The notes under the pieces: generated by a model
Told to the model about the DNA's origin: nothing
Databases searched by the model: none
Seen by the model: only the letters and a program-made list of their open reading frames with translations
In this document: piece by piece, positions 1 to 9,174 of the stretch
How positions within the stretch are numbered: the first letter of the stretch is position 1
Layout: each line of letters opens with the position of its first letter
Made by a program: the position numbers and the translations under genes
Assembly (NCBI RefSeq): GCF_026130605.1
Contig: NZ_JANFAU010000007.1
Location: 124,001 to 188,000, forward strand
Length of the DNA: 64,000 nucleotides
Origin: Sphingomonas lycopersici
Lineage (GTDB): Bacteria; Pseudomonadota; Alphaproteobacteria; Sphingomonadales; Sphingomonadaceae
Direction: 5' to 3'

Positions 1-2058
1 TCGAACGGCATGATGTGTTCGAGCCGCGAGCTCGAACTGGGCGACGAGCATGACGGGATCATCGAGCTCCCCGCCGATGCCCCGATCGGCACCGCTTATC
101 CCGCTTATGCCGGGCTCGACGATCCGGTGATCGATGTCGCGATCACGCCGAACCGGCAGGATTGCATGGGGGTGCGCGGGATCGCGCGCGATCTGGCAGC
201 GGCGGGGTTGGGAACCTTGCGGCCGCTCGCCGAGGTCTATCGCACCGAAGCGATCGCTCCGGTGGCGGGCGACAGCCCCGCACCCGATGTCCGCACCGAT
301 GACCCGGAGGGCTGCCCGGCATTCTACGCGCAGGCGGTCTCGGGGGTCACCAACGGCGTCGCGCCGGCGTGGATGCGGCAGAAGCTGACCGCGATCGGGC
401 AGAAGCCGATTTCGGTGCTGGTCGACATCACCAATTTCGTCTCGATCGATCTCGGGCGCCCGCTCCATGTCTACGACAAGGCCAAGCTGTCGGGCGGGCT
501 GGTCGCGCGGCGCGCGCGCGACGGGGAAACGGTGCTCGCCCTGAACGGCAAGACCTATACGCTCGACGCGACGATGACGGTGATCGCGGACGACACCCAC
601 GTCCACGATATCGGCGGGATCATGGGCGGCGAGGATTCGGGGGTGTCGGAAACGACCACCGATGTGATCATCGAATGCGCCTATTTCGACCCCGATCATA
701 TCGCGCGCACCGGGCAGAAGCTCGCGCTGACCAGCGACGCGCGCCAGCGTTTCGAGCGCGGGGTCGATCCGGCGTTCCTCGACGACGGCCTCGCGATCGC
801 GACCAAATTGGTGGTCGACCATTGCGGCGGCACCCCCTCGGCGATCACCCGCGCGGGCGAAGCGCCGCTCGGCACGCGCAGCTACGCCTATGATCCGGCG
901 CGGACCGAGACGCTCGGCGGGCTCGCGGTTGCGCCCGAGCGGCAACGCACGATCCTCGAATCGCTCGGCTTCACCGTGACGGCGGACTGGCAGGTCTCGC
1001 CCCCGACATGGCGGCGCGATATCGACGGCACCGCCGATCTGGTCGAGGAAGTGATCCGCATCGTCGGGATCGACAATGTCCCCTCGACCCCGCTCGACCG
1101 CGCCCCGGGCGTGGCCAAGCCGACCGCGAGCGCCGAGCAGAAGCTCGAACGCCGCATCCGCCGCGCGGCGGCCGCGCGCGGGCTCGACGAGGCGGTGACG
1201 TGGAGCTTCCTTTCCGAAAAGGAGGCCGCGGTGTTCGGCGGCGGCGCGTGGACGCTCGCCAATCCGATCAGCGAGGATCTCAAGGTGATGCGCCCCTCGC
1301 TGTTGCCGGGGCTGCTCTCCGCCGCGGCGCGCAACGCCAGGCGCGGCGCGGGCGCGGTGCGGCTGTTCGAGATCGGGCGGCGCTATCTCGCCGATGCCGA
1401 GCGCCCCACGCTGGCGCTGGTACTCGCCGGCGATCGCCGTCCGCGCGGCTGGCGCGAGGGCAAGGCCGCGGCGTTCGACGCGTTCGACGCCAAGGCGGAG
1501 GCGCTCGCGCTGCTCGCCGCGGCGGGCGCGCCGGTCGACAATCTGCAGGTGTTCGGCCCCGATTCGATTTGGACGGGCGATGCCTGGCATCCCGGCCAGT
1601 CGGGGACGCTGCGGCTCGGGCCGAAGACGGTGCTCGCCGCATTCGGTATGCTCCACCCGCGGACGATCGAGGCGTTCGATCTCGGCGGCGCGGTGGCGGC
1701 GGTCGAGCTGTACCTCGATGCTTTGCCGGCGAAGCGCGGCGGCGGCGGGTTCATGCGCCCGGCCTATGCGCCGCCCGTGCTCCAGCCGGTGCGGCGCGAT
1801 TTCGCCTTCCTCGTCCCCGAGGAGGTGAGTGCCGATGCGTTGGTCCGCGCGGCCAAGGGCGCGGACAAGGCGGCGATCGTCTCGGCGCGGGTGTTCGATC
1901 TGTTCACCGGCGCCGGGGTCGAGGCGGGCAAGAAGTCGGTCGCGCTGGAGGTGGTGCTCCAGCCCGGCGACAAGAGCTTCACCGATGCCGAACTGAAGGC
2001 GATCGCCGACAAGGTGGTCGCCGCCGCGGCGAAACAGGGCGCGGTGCTGCGTGGCTGA
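1..2058 (+). CDS. pheT: Phenylalanine--tRNA ligase beta subunit (5' truncated by window edge)
   Basis: Large subunit of the cytoplasmic (alpha-beta)2 enzyme that charges tRNA-Phe. The frame is open from base 1 and reads SNGMMCSSREL, a motif typical of this family, so about 110 N-terminal residues (most of the tRNA-binding OB domain) lie outside the window. The visible 685 residues hold the B3/B4 editing region (about 100-270), the B5 domain (about 293-365) and a C-terminal FDX-ACB anticodon-recognition domain (about 590-685). pheS would be expected just upstream. The last 8 bases overlap the next gene, whose GTG start lies inside GTGGCTGA. Confidence 0.97.
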   Translation, partial: SNGMMCSSRELELGDEHDGIIELPADAPIGTAYPAYAGLDDPVIDVAITPNRQDCMGVRGIARDLAAAGLGTLRPLAEVYRTEAIAPVAGDSPAPDVRTDDPEGCPAFYAQAVSGVTNGVAPAWMRQKLTAIGQKPISVLVDITNFVSIDLGRPLHVYDKAKLSGGLVARRARDGETVLALNGKTYTLDATMTVIADDTHVHDIGGIMGGEDSGVSETTTDVIIECAYFDPDHIARTGQKLALTSDARQRFERGVDPAFLDDGLAIATKLVVDHCGGTPSAITRAGEAPLGTRSYAYDPARTETLGGLAVAPERQRTILESLGFTVTADWQVSPPTWRRDIDGTADLVEEVIRIVGIDNVPSTPLDRAPGVAKPTASAEQKLERRIRRAAAARGLDEAVTWSFLSEKEAAVFGGGAWTLANPISEDLKVMRPSLLPGLLSAAARNARRGAGAVRLFEIGRRYLADAERPTLALVLAGDRRPRGWREGKAAAFDAFDAKAEALALLAAAGAPVDNLQVFGPDSIWTGDAWHPGQSGTLRLGPKTVLAAFGMLHPRTIEAFDLGGAVAAVELYLDALPAKRGGGGFMRPAYAPPVLQPVRRDFAFLVPEEVSADALVRAAKGADKAAIVSARVFDLFTGAGVEAGKKSVALEVVLQPGDKSFTDAELKAIADKVVAAAAKQGAVLRG

Positions 2059-2932
2059 ACAAGTCATCATCGCGGGCGACGGGCTTTCGGCGACGATCAA
2101 CGCGCTCGGCGCGGAACTGACGTCGCTGAAGGATGCCGCCGGCCGCGAATTGATGACCGATGCCGATCCGGCGTTCTGGACCGGCCACGCGCCGCTGCTG
2201 TTCCCGGTGGTCGGCAAGCCCACGGGCGAAACGATCCGCGTCGACGGCCGCGCCTATGCGATGAAGCAGCACGGCTTCGCGCGGCGGACGATGTTCGCGG
2301 TGACCGAGCAAGCCGCCGATCGCGCGACCTTCGTGCTGACCGACAGCGCGGAGACGCGCACGGTCTACCCCTTCGCCTTCCGGCTGGCGGTGACGTTCGG
2401 CATCGCGGGCGCGACTTTGTCGGTCGACGTGTCGATCGAGAATCCGGGCGACGTGCCGCTGCCGGCGAGCTTCGGCTTCCACCCCGCCTTCGCCTGGCCG
2501 TTGCCCGGCGGGGGCGCGAAGGAAGCGCACCGCATCATCTTCTCCGCCGACGAGCCCGCGGCCTTGCGCCAGATCGATGCCGACGGCCAGATCGCCCCCG
2601 CGCCGCGTGCGTCGCCGCTCGACGGCCGCACGCTGGCGTTGCGCGACGATCTGTTCGCGCATGACGCTTTGATCTGGGACCGGCTCCATTCCGACCGCCT
2701 GACCTATCGCGGCGACGGCGGCGCGCGGCTGGAAATCGCCTTTCCCGATACCCCGATGCTCGGCATCTGGACCAAACCCGGCGCGCATTTCATCTGTATC
2801 GAGCCGTGGCACGGCATCGCCGATCCGGCCGGCTTCACCGGTGATTTCCGCGCCAAGCCCGGGGTGTTCGAGGTCGAGCCCGGCGCGGCGAAGCGGATCG
2901 CGATGCGGGTGACATTGCTCGCCGAATCGTAA
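2051..2932 (+). CDS. Aldose 1-epimerase (galactose mutarotase) family protein
   Basis: A 293-residue cytoplasmic protein of the aldose 1-epimerase/LacX-like superfamily, which interconverts anomers of sugars or sugar phosphates. The family's catalytic pattern is visible: His74 in KQHGFAR, His144 in FGFHPAF and a likely catalytic Glu251 in CIEPWHG. It begins at GTG 2051, inside the 3' end of pheT, with an 8 bp overlap, so it is probably translationally coupled to pheT. The substrate cannot be read from the sequence, and the pairing with pheT is probably one of convenience rather than pathway. Confidence 0.85.
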   Translation: MAEQVIIAGDGLSATINALGAELTSLKDAAGRELMTDADPAFWTGHAPLLFPVVGKPTGETIRVDGRAYAMKQHGFARRTMFAVTEQAADRATFVLTDSAETRTVYPFAFRLAVTFGIAGATLSVDVSIENPGDVPLPASFGFHPAFAWPLPGGGAKEAHRIIFSADEPAALRQIDADGQIAPAPRASPLDGRTLALRDDLFAHDALIWDRLHSDRLTYRGDGGARLEIAFPDTPMLGIWTKPGAHFICIEPWHGIADPAGFTGDFRAKPGVFEVEPGAAKRIAMRVTLLAES

Positions 2933-2989
2933 CCAGGCGCGCTTTTCCCTTATCGCATATCCATTTCCGGCCTGACGAAAGCCCGAGCC

Positions 2990-4516
2990 ATGACTTCTCC
3001 CCGCCGCACCTTCGCGATCATCTCGCACCCCGACGCCGGCAAGACCACGCTGACCGAAAAACTGCTCTATGTCGGCGGCGCGATCCATCTCGCCGGCGAG
3101 GTCAAGGCACGCGGCGCCAACCGGCGCGCGCGATCGGACTGGATGAAGATCGAGCAGCAGCGCGGCATCTCGGTCACCTCGTCGGTGATGACCTTCGAGA
3201 AGGACGGGGTGACCTTCAACCTGCTCGATACGCCGGGGCACGAGGATTTCAGCGAGGATACCTATCGCACGCTCACCGCGGTCGATTCGGCGGTGATGGT
3301 GATCGATGCCGCGCGCGGCATCGAGAGCCAGACGCGCAAATTGTTCGAAGTGTGCCGGCTGCGCTCGGTGCCGATCATCACCTTCGTCAACAAGGTCGAT
3401 CGCGAGGGGCGCAGCGCATTCGAGCTGCTCGACGAGATCGCCGACGTGCTCGCGCTCGATGTCGCGCCGATGACCTGGCCGGTCGGGATGGGCGGCACGT
3501 TCGAGGGCGTGCTCGACTTGAAGCGCTGGTCGATCAGCCGGCCGGAGGGCGACAGCCGCACCTTCCAGGGCAAGGTCGATGCCGAGCCGATCCTCCCCGA
3601 CGAGGTGCGCGAGGAAGTCGAGCTGGCGCAGGCGGGCTATGCCGAATTCGATGCCGAGGCGTATCGCAACGGCGATCTGACCCCGGTCTATTTCGGCTCC
3701 GCGCTCAAGGATTTCGGCCCGGCCGAGCTGATCGCCGCGCTCGCCCAATATGCCCCGCCGCCGCGCGCGCAGCCGGCCGAGCCGGCGCCGATCGGGCCGG
3801 AGGAAAAGGAAGTCACCGGTTTCGTGTTCAAGGTGCAGGCCAATATGGACCCGCAGCACCGCGACCGTATCGCCTTCATGCGGCTGTGCTCGGGCACCTT
3901 CAAGCGCGGGATGAAGCTCACCCCGACCGGGCATGGCAAGCCGATCGCGGTCCATTCGCCGATCCTGTTCTTCGCGCAGGATCGCGAGATCGCCGACGAG
4001 GCCTATCCCGGCGATATCATCGGCATCCCCAACCACGGCACCTTGCGGGTGGGGGACACATTGTCCGAGCGCGCCGCGGTGCGCTTCACCGGGCTGCCCA
4101 ATTTCGCCCCCGAGATCCTGCGCCGCGTCGCGCTCAAGGATCCGACCAAGACCAAGCAGTTGCGCAAGGCGCTCGACGATATGGCCGAGGAGGGGGTGAC
4201 CCAGGTCTTCTATCCCGAGATCGGGTCGAACTGGATCATCGGGGTGGTCGGGCAGCTCCAGCTCGACGTACTGATCTCGCGGCTCGAGGCCGAATATAAG
4301 GTCGCCGCGGGGCTCGAGCCGGCGCCGTTCGATACCGCGCGCTGGATCTCGTCCGACGATGCCGCCGCGCTCAAGGAGTTCGTCGAGATCAACCGCAGCG
4401 CGCTGGCCAAGGACCGCGACGGCAACCCGGTGTTCCTCGCCAAGAGCGCATGGGAGGTCGGCTATGTCGCCGATCGCTACCCCAAGGTGAAATTCGCCGC
4501 GACGCGCGAACGGTAA
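2990..4516 (+). CDS. prfC: Peptide chain release factor 3
   Basis: Translational GTPase that recycles RF1 and RF2 after termination. The 508 residues are close to the usual 520-530. The G domain shows the P-loop HPDAGKTT (13-20), the G3 motif DTPGH (80-84) and NKVD (134-137), followed by the beta-barrel and RF3 C-terminal domains (about 290-500). RF3 rather than EF-G is supported by the length, by the early RARSDWMKIEQQRGIS segment and by the absence of EF-G domains IV and V. It is monocistronic, 57 bp after the epimerase gene. A REP-like element follows its stop codon. Confidence 0.96.
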   Translation: MTSPRRTFAIISHPDAGKTTLTEKLLYVGGAIHLAGEVKARGANRRARSDWMKIEQQRGISVTSSVMTFEKDGVTFNLLDTPGHEDFSEDTYRTLTAVDSAVMVIDAARGIESQTRKLFEVCRLRSVPIITFVNKVDREGRSAFELLDEIADVLALDVAPMTWPVGMGGTFEGVLDLKRWSISRPEGDSRTFQGKVDAEPILPDEVREEVELAQAGYAEFDAEAYRNGDLTPVYFGSALKDFGPAELIAALAQYAPPPRAQPAEPAPIGPEEKEVTGFVFKVQANMDPQHRDRIAFMRLCSGTFKRGMKLTPTGHGKPIAVHSPILFFAQDREIADEAYPGDIIGIPNHGTLRVGDTLSERAAVRFTGLPNFAPEILRRVALKDPTKTKQLRKALDDMAEEGVTQVFYPEIGSNWIIGVVGQLQLDVLISRLEAEYKVAAGLEPAPFDTARWISSDDAAALKEFVEINRSALAKDRDGNPVFLAKSAWEVGYVADRYPKVKFAATRER

Positions 4517-4527
4517 TACCCACCCTC

Positions 4528-4610
4528 CGTTCGCCCTGAGCTTGTCGAAGGGCTGCCCTTCTTCGCCCGAAGAAAAGTGCAGGGCTTCGACAGGCTCAGC
4601 CCGAACGGGG
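4528..4610. repeat. REP-like inverted repeat, family A (full copy)
   Basis: The two arms begin CGTTCGCCCTGAGCTTG and end GGCTCAGCCCGAACGGGG. They are reverse complements apart from a few mismatches and enclose a short variable centre. A near-identical copy lies at 52480-52565, a shortened one at 38158-38206 and a decayed one at 59240-59332. It occupies the gap between prfC and the MFS gene, which converge here. Confidence 0.85.
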
Positions 4611-4611
4611 A

Positions 4612-5889
4612 TTAGACCGCTTCCTCGATCCAGCCGCGCCGTACTGCCCTGACCGCCAACACCCCCAGCACCGCCGCGACGAGATAGAAGCCCGCGCCGA
4701 TGATCGCGGCATAGCGCAGCGAATCCGCGCCATATTGCGCCTTGAGCGCGACCGACATCGTCCCCAGCAGCCACGGGCCGACCCCGAGCCCGACGAGGTT
4801 GTTGATCAACAGGAAGGTCGCCGAGGCGCTGGCGCGCATCTGCGGCGGGGCGAGGTGCTGGACCGCGGTGTTGAGCGGGCCGAGCCACAAGATGTTGAGC
4901 GCATTGGGGATCAGCAGGCAGAACCAGGCGAGCACCGGCGACGGGGTGATGAGCCCGAGCATGAAGGTCGGCGCGGTGATCAGCCAGGCGATCGCCGGGA
5001 GCCGCGGATACCAGCCGCGATCGGCGCGCCCGAGCCGGTCGGCGAGCACCCCGCCGAGGAACACGCCCCCCGCGCCGCCGGTCAGCAGCAGCGACCCCAT
5101 GAACTGCCCCGCGGTGATCAGGCTCCAGTCGAACCGCGTCATCAGGATCTTGGGCACCCACAAAGCAAGGCCGTAGCCGGCGAGCGAGCTGCACCCGGCG
5201 GCGAAGGCCATCAGCCAGAAGGCGGGCTTGGCGGCGAGGATCGAGAAGACCGTCCAGAGCGTGACGCGCGGCGCGGCGGAGGCCGCGACCGGGGCGACGG
5301 GGACCGGGGGCTTGGCGCGATCGTGGACGATCCACAGGAAGAAAGGCGCGATCACGATCCCGGCGATACCGACGGTGAAGAACGCCACCCGCCAGTTGAC
5401 CAATGTGGCGATATAGGCGCCGGCGAGCACCCCGACAGCGAGCCCGATCGGGATGCCCATCGAATAAATGCCGAGCGCGCGCGCGCGGCGCTCGATCGGG
5501 TAATAATCGGCGATCAGCGCATAGGAAGGCGCGACCCCGCCCGCCTCGCCGACGCCGACCCCCATGCGATAGGCGAACAGGCTCCAGAACCCGCCCGCCA
5601 AGCCGCACAGGGCGGTGAACCCGCTCCACACGATCAGCGCGGCGGCGATCACCCGCGCCTTGCCGACGCGATCGGCGAGCAAGGCGAAGGGCACCCCGAG
5701 CACCGAATAGAGGATCGCGAAGGGCGGACCGCCGATCAGCCCGAATTGCGCGTCGTTGAGGTTCAGCTCGGCCTGGATCGGTTTCGCCAGGATGCCGAGG
5801 ATCTGTCGATCGAGGAAGTTGAAGGCATAGACCAGCAACAGCATCGCCAGCACCAGCCGCGGATAGCCCGGCCGTTCGCGATCGATCAT
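4612..5889 (-). CDS. MFS transporter, Spinster-like
   Basis: A 425-residue inner-membrane transporter with about 12 predicted membrane helices. The N-terminus, with YAFNFLDRQILGILAKPIQ and the following AQFGLIGG, is typical of Spinster-like MFS proteins common in sphingomonads. The ATG at 5889 was chosen because GAGGAGAGGCG stands directly before it; the longer open frame upstream has no such site and runs over the receptor gene. It lies downstream of a TonB receptor on the same strand but is separated from it by an intrinsic terminator, so it may have its own promoter. A shared substrate with the receptor is likely but unknown. Confidence 0.88.
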   Translation of the reverse strand: MIDRERPGYPRLVLAMLLLVYAFNFLDRQILGILAKPIQAELNLNDAQFGLIGGPPFAILYSVLGVPFALLADRVGKARVIAAALIVWSGFTALCGLAGGFWSLFAYRMGVGVGEAGGVAPSYALIADYYPIERRARALGIYSMGIPIGLAVGVLAGAYIATLVNWRVAFFTVGIAGIVIAPFFLWIVHDRAKPPVPVAPVAASAAPRVTLWTVFSILAAKPAFWLMAFAAGCSSLAGYGLALWVPKILMTRFDWSLITAGQFMGSLLLTGGAGGVFLGGVLADRLGRADRGWYPRLPAIAWLITAPTFMLGLITPSPVLAWFCLLIPNALNILWLGPLNTAVQHLAPPQMRASASATFLLINNLVGLGVGPWLLGTMSVALKAQYGADSLRYAAIIGAGFYLVAAVLGVLAVRAVRRGWIEEAV

Positions 5890-5909
5890 CGCCTCTCCTC
5901 TCCCGACGC

Positions 5910-5938
5910 AAAAAGGGGCCGGACGTTGCCGGCCCCTT
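5910..5938 (-). terminator. Intrinsic terminator after the TonB receptor gene
   Basis: The perfect 10 bp arms AAGGGGCCGG and CCGGCCCCTT enclose a 6 nt loop. On the minus strand they are followed by a run of five T. The hairpin lies just after the receptor stop codon. Confidence 0.85.
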
Positions 5939-5960
5939 CCCCCTTTATCCGTGGCTTCAC

Positions 5961-8303
5961 TTAGAAACGGAAGCCCAAAGTGCCGCTCCACGTGCGCGGA
6001 TCGCCGTAATAAGCGGTCTGGATGTTGCCGACGCTGGAGAATTCCTGCGCATCGGTGAGATAGACCGCCTTGGTGAGGTTCTTCACCCCGCCGCGCAGAT
6101 ACCATTTGTTGCCCGGCGCATCGTACTGGACGAACGCGTTGACCAGCCAATAGCCCTTTTCCGTCAGCCCCGGGCGGTTGTCGACCGACAGCCATTGCTT
6201 GTCGACGAAGCGCGCGTCGCCGCCGAAGGTCAGCGTGCCCGCGCTGCCGAGCGGCACCGCATAATCGGTCGCCACCGAGAAGTTGATCGGTGGGGCGAAT
6301 GCCGGCTTGCAGGTGATCTGCTTGCCGGTCGGGTTGCACGAGAAGGCGTCCTTGCCGGTCGGCGCGGTGCGACGGCCGTCGTTGAACTCGAGATATTTGG
6401 CGTTGAGATAGCCGAAGCTGGTGCGGATCGACCATTCGCGCGTCGGGTGCACCGCGATCTCGGATTCGACGCCCCAGATGCGCAATTTGCCCGCGTTGAG
6501 CACCGGGAAGGAGCCGTTGGCGGTCGCGCCGATCGCGCCGCCGCCGACCCGCGCCTGGAAATCGCGATAGTCGGAATAGAAGACGTCGCTCGAAATCGTC
6601 ACCGCGCCGCCCAGGAACTCGCCTTTGGCGCCGGCTTCATAGGTCCACACCGTCTCGGGCTTGAAATAGGGCACGATCACCGGCTTGCCGTCGACGATCT
6701 GGGTCACGTCGGCGGCCGAATTGACGCGGCCGTTGAACCCGCCCGATTTGAACCCGCGCGAGGCCGAGACATACAGGGTCGCGTTGCGCGCCGGCTTGTA
6801 CGACAGCGTCGCCGACGGCGTCCAGGCATCGAAGCTGACCGAATTGCCGCCGTTATAGGGCGCGGGCAGATTGCCGGGGAAAGCGAACGAAATGCCGTTC
6901 AGCGCGGCGAGGCTGGAGACGGTGGTGGTGAAGCGCGAATAGGTCTTGTCCTCGCGCGTGTAGCGCAACCCGCCGGTCAGCGAGAGCTGATCGGTGAAAT
7001 TATAGGTCAGCTGGCCGAACGCGGCATAGCTTTTGGTGTTCTGATTGTCGTCGATCAGCCGGGTGAAGGTGATCGGCGCCTTCAGCACGGTGAACAGCGC
7101 ATCGTCATAGGATTCCTGATGCGAGCGCACGCGTTCGTTGAGATAATAGAGGCCGAACACGCCCTTGAGCTTCTCGGTATCGAGCTTGAGCTGGAGCTCC
7201 TGGCTGAACTGATGCTGGCGGAAGCCGACGAAGGCATCGGCGACCTGATATTGGGTCGCGTCGAAATCGAGGTAATAATCCGGGCGCAGATCGCGATAGG
7301 CGGTGATCGAAGTCAGCGACAGGATGTCGTTGAGGCGGATATTGCCGGTCAGCGAGACGCCCCAATGGTCGAGCCGCTGGCCCTGATCCGGCCCCAGCCC
7401 GGTCGATGCCTTGTAATTGTAGGGCCCATAGGGATAGGCCGGCGACAGCACGCGCGCGCCGGTGACGAAATCGGTCTGGATCAGCGGCGCGGTGGCATAG
7501 CCGAGCGTCGCGGCGGTGCGCTGGCGGGTATAATCGCCTTCGAGCAGGAACTCGACGTCGCTCGACGGCGTCCAGCGCAGGATCGCGCGCCCGGCGAGCG
7601 TGTCGCGATCGTTATATTTGCGGTTGGTCAGCGGATCGGTGACGGTGCCGTCGCGCTTGTCATAGACCCCGGCGACGCTGAGCGCGAGCTTGCCCTCGAC
7701 CAGCGGGGCCGAGACATAGCCGTTCGCCAGCACCTGATTGTAACTGCCATAGGTGAACGACCCCATGGCGTGGATCTCGTTGGTGCTCGGCTTGCGGCTG
7801 ATCACGTTGACCGCGCCGCCGATCGTGTTCTTGCCGTAAAGCGTTCCCTGCGGCCCGCGCAGCACCTCGATATGATCGATGTCGTAGAGGTTGAACAACG
7901 CGCCCTGGATGCGGCTCATATAGACGCCGTCGACATAGACGCCGACCGCCGGGTCGAAAGTCTGCAGCGCGTCGGGCTGGCCGACGCCGCGGATGAAGAT
8001 ATTGGCGTTGGAGCTCGAGCCGCGGCCCTGCACCAGATTGACGTTGGGGATCGTCCCCTGGACCCCTGACAGGTCGATCGTCTGCTGCTTGGCGAGCTGA
8101 TCCGACGTCAGCGCGCTGACCGCGATCGGCACGTCGAGCAGCCGCTCGGCGCGCTTGCGGGCGACGACGACGACATCATTGCCGGTGGCGACGCCCGGTT
8201 CGGCCGCAGGCGCCTCCTGCGCCAGCGCGGGCGCGGCGGCGGTCAGCGCGAGGATGGCGGCGCTGCCACGGAGCAGCGAACGGGACGGGAAAAAGCTCGA
8301 CAC
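5961..8303 (-). CDS. TonB-dependent outer-membrane receptor
   Basis: A 780-residue outer-membrane receptor that imports a scarce ligand using TonB-ExbB-ExbD energy. The GTG at 8303 is preferred because GGGGAGGA lies 9 nt before it and it places a clean signal peptide (about residues 1-29, ending ALAQ) at the N-terminus; an ATG at 8393 would add 30 residues and cross the regulatory region. A plug domain follows (about 45-160, with IEVLRGPQGTLYGKNTIGG), then a 22-strand-type barrel ending in the usual terminal Phe (GTLGFRF). The receptor, the downstream MFS and the divergent TetR gene suggest one uptake locus. The ligand is not evident. Confidence 0.93.
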   Translation of the reverse strand: MSSFFPSRSLLRGSAAILALTAAAPALAQEAPAAEPGVATGNDVVVVARKRAERLLDVPIAVSALTSDQLAKQQTIDLSGVQGTIPNVNLVQGRGSSSNANIFIRGVGQPDALQTFDPAVGVYVDGVYMSRIQGALFNLYDIDHIEVLRGPQGTLYGKNTIGGAVNVISRKPSTNEIHAMGSFTYGSYNQVLANGYVSAPLVEGKLALSVAGVYDKRDGTVTDPLTNRKYNDRDTLAGRAILRWTPSSDVEFLLEGDYTRQRTAATLGYATAPLIQTDFVTGARVLSPAYPYGPYNYKASTGLGPDQGQRLDHWGVSLTGNIRLNDILSLTSITAYRDLRPDYYLDFDATQYQVADAFVGFRQHQFSQELQLKLDTEKLKGVFGLYYLNERVRSHQESYDDALFTVLKAPITFTRLIDDNQNTKSYAAFGQLTYNFTDQLSLTGGLRYTREDKTYSRFTTTVSSLAALNGISFAFPGNLPAPYNGGNSVSFDAWTPSATLSYKPARNATLYVSASRGFKSGGFNGRVNSAADVTQIVDGKPVIVPYFKPETVWTYEAGAKGEFLGGAVTISSDVFYSDYRDFQARVGGGAIGATANGSFPVLNAGKLRIWGVESEIAVHPTREWSIRTSFGYLNAKYLEFNDGRRTAPTGKDAFSCNPTGKQITCKPAFAPPINFSVATDYAVPLGSAGTLTFGGDARFVDKQWLSVDNRPGLTEKGYWLVNAFVQYDAPGNKWYLRGGVKNLTKAVYLTDAQEFSSVGNIQTAYYGDPRTWSGTLGFRF

Positions 8304-8371
8304 GGGTATAATCCTCCCCTTTGCGGCACGTCGCTGGCTCGCGACTTGTGCGCCGGACGAAAGCGCAATAC

Positions 8372-8392
8372 TGAAACTTGAACCAGGTTTCA
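8372..8392. promoter_or_regulatory. Candidate TetR operator
   Basis: The inverted repeat TGAAAC-N9-GTTTCA lies in the 108 bp between the divergent receptor and TetR genes, 20 bp before the TetR start codon. The inner sequence TTGAACCAGGTTTCAA is also nearly symmetric. The position and symmetry fit an autoregulatory TetR operator that also controls the receptor. Confidence 0.55.
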
Positions 8393-8411
8393 ACTTGGAT
8401 GTGAGGCGGGG

Positions 8412-9056
8412 ATGAGTGAGACCGGGGATGGCGCGGATTCAGCGAAGGGCGCGACAGGCGAAGGGGCGGCGAAGCGCCCGCGCACCGCGCGCGGGCAGCG
8501 CACCCAGCGCGCGATTCTGGACGCCGCGGCGGCGGAGTTCAGCGAGCACGGCTTCTATGCGGCGTCGATTAGCGGGATCACGCGGCGTGCCGGGGTGGCG
8601 CTGGGCAGCTTCTACACCTGGTTCGATTCGAAGGATGCGGTGTTCCGCGCGTTGGTCCGCGACATGTCCGATCAGGTGCGCGATCATGTCGCCCCCGCGA
8701 TCCGCGCCGCGCCCGACCAGATCGCCGCCGAGCGCGCCGGGCTGGAGCAGTTCCTGCAATTCGTCCGCGGGCACAAGGAGATCTACCGCATCATCGACGA
8801 GGCCGAATTCGTCGACCCGGAAAGCTTTCGCCTGCATTATTCCACCACCGCCGACCGCATCCGCGAGCGGCTGCAGGCGGCGGCGGCGCGGGGTGAGTTG
8901 ATCGAGGACGCGGGCGAGGTCCACGCCTGGGCGATCATGGGGATGAACGTGTTCCTCGGGCTGCGCTTCGGTGTCTGGGCGGAGGACCGGCCGACCGAGG
9001 CGATCGCCGATCAGGTCGCGGCGATGCTCGCGCGCGGGCTGGCGCGGTGGGGATAG
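8412..9056 (+). CDS. TetR/AcrR family transcriptional regulator
   Basis: A 214-residue DNA-binding repressor-type protein. A helix-turn-helix lies at about residues 52-78 (SISGITRRAGVALGSFYTWF), preceded by the usual first helix TQRAILDAAAAEFSEHG. The C-terminal ligand-binding half carries no recognisable signature. The ATG at 8412 follows GAGGCGGGG. It is divergent from the TonB receptor with a dyad between them, so it most likely regulates that receptor and perhaps the MFS gene. Confidence 0.9.
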   Translation: MSETGDGADSAKGATGEGAAKRPRTARGQRTQRAILDAAAAEFSEHGFYAASISGITRRAGVALGSFYTWFDSKDAVFRALVRDMSDQVRDHVAPAIRAAPDQIAAERAGLEQFLQFVRGHKEIYRIIDEAEFVDPESFRLHYSTTADRIRERLQAAAARGELIEDAGEVHAWAIMGMNVFLGLRFGVWAEDRPTEAIADQVAAMLARGLARWG

Positions 9057-9064
9057 CGAGAAGT

Positions 9065-9162
9065 CGTCATGCCAGCGAACGCTGGCATCTCGGGCGGCGA
9101 GCGCTCGCTGGACAGGTTCTGATCGCATCGCTTGCGGCACGCGGCCCCAGCTTGCGCTGGGG
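9065..9162. repeat. Two REP-like hairpins, family D
   Basis: The hairpin at 9065-9092 has GATGCCAGC-type arms around GAAC. The hairpin at 9145-9162 reads CCCCAGCTTGCGCTGGGG. Both fill the gap between the convergent TetR and GIY-YIG genes. Confidence 0.75.
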
Positions 9163-9174
9163 CGACGGGTTCTC

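Noticed and set aside
1979..5911. A 1310-codon open frame on the minus strand
   Set aside because: It runs antisense to the epimerase and prfC genes and over the MFS gene in a different frame. Its composition (Arg, Asp, Gly-rich, low hydrophobic pattern) is what high-GC antisense frames give, and no domain is visible.
6195..8069. A 624-codon plus-strand open frame
   Set aside because: It is antisense to the TonB receptor and consists of Arg/Asp/Glu-rich sequence without a domain or ribosome site.
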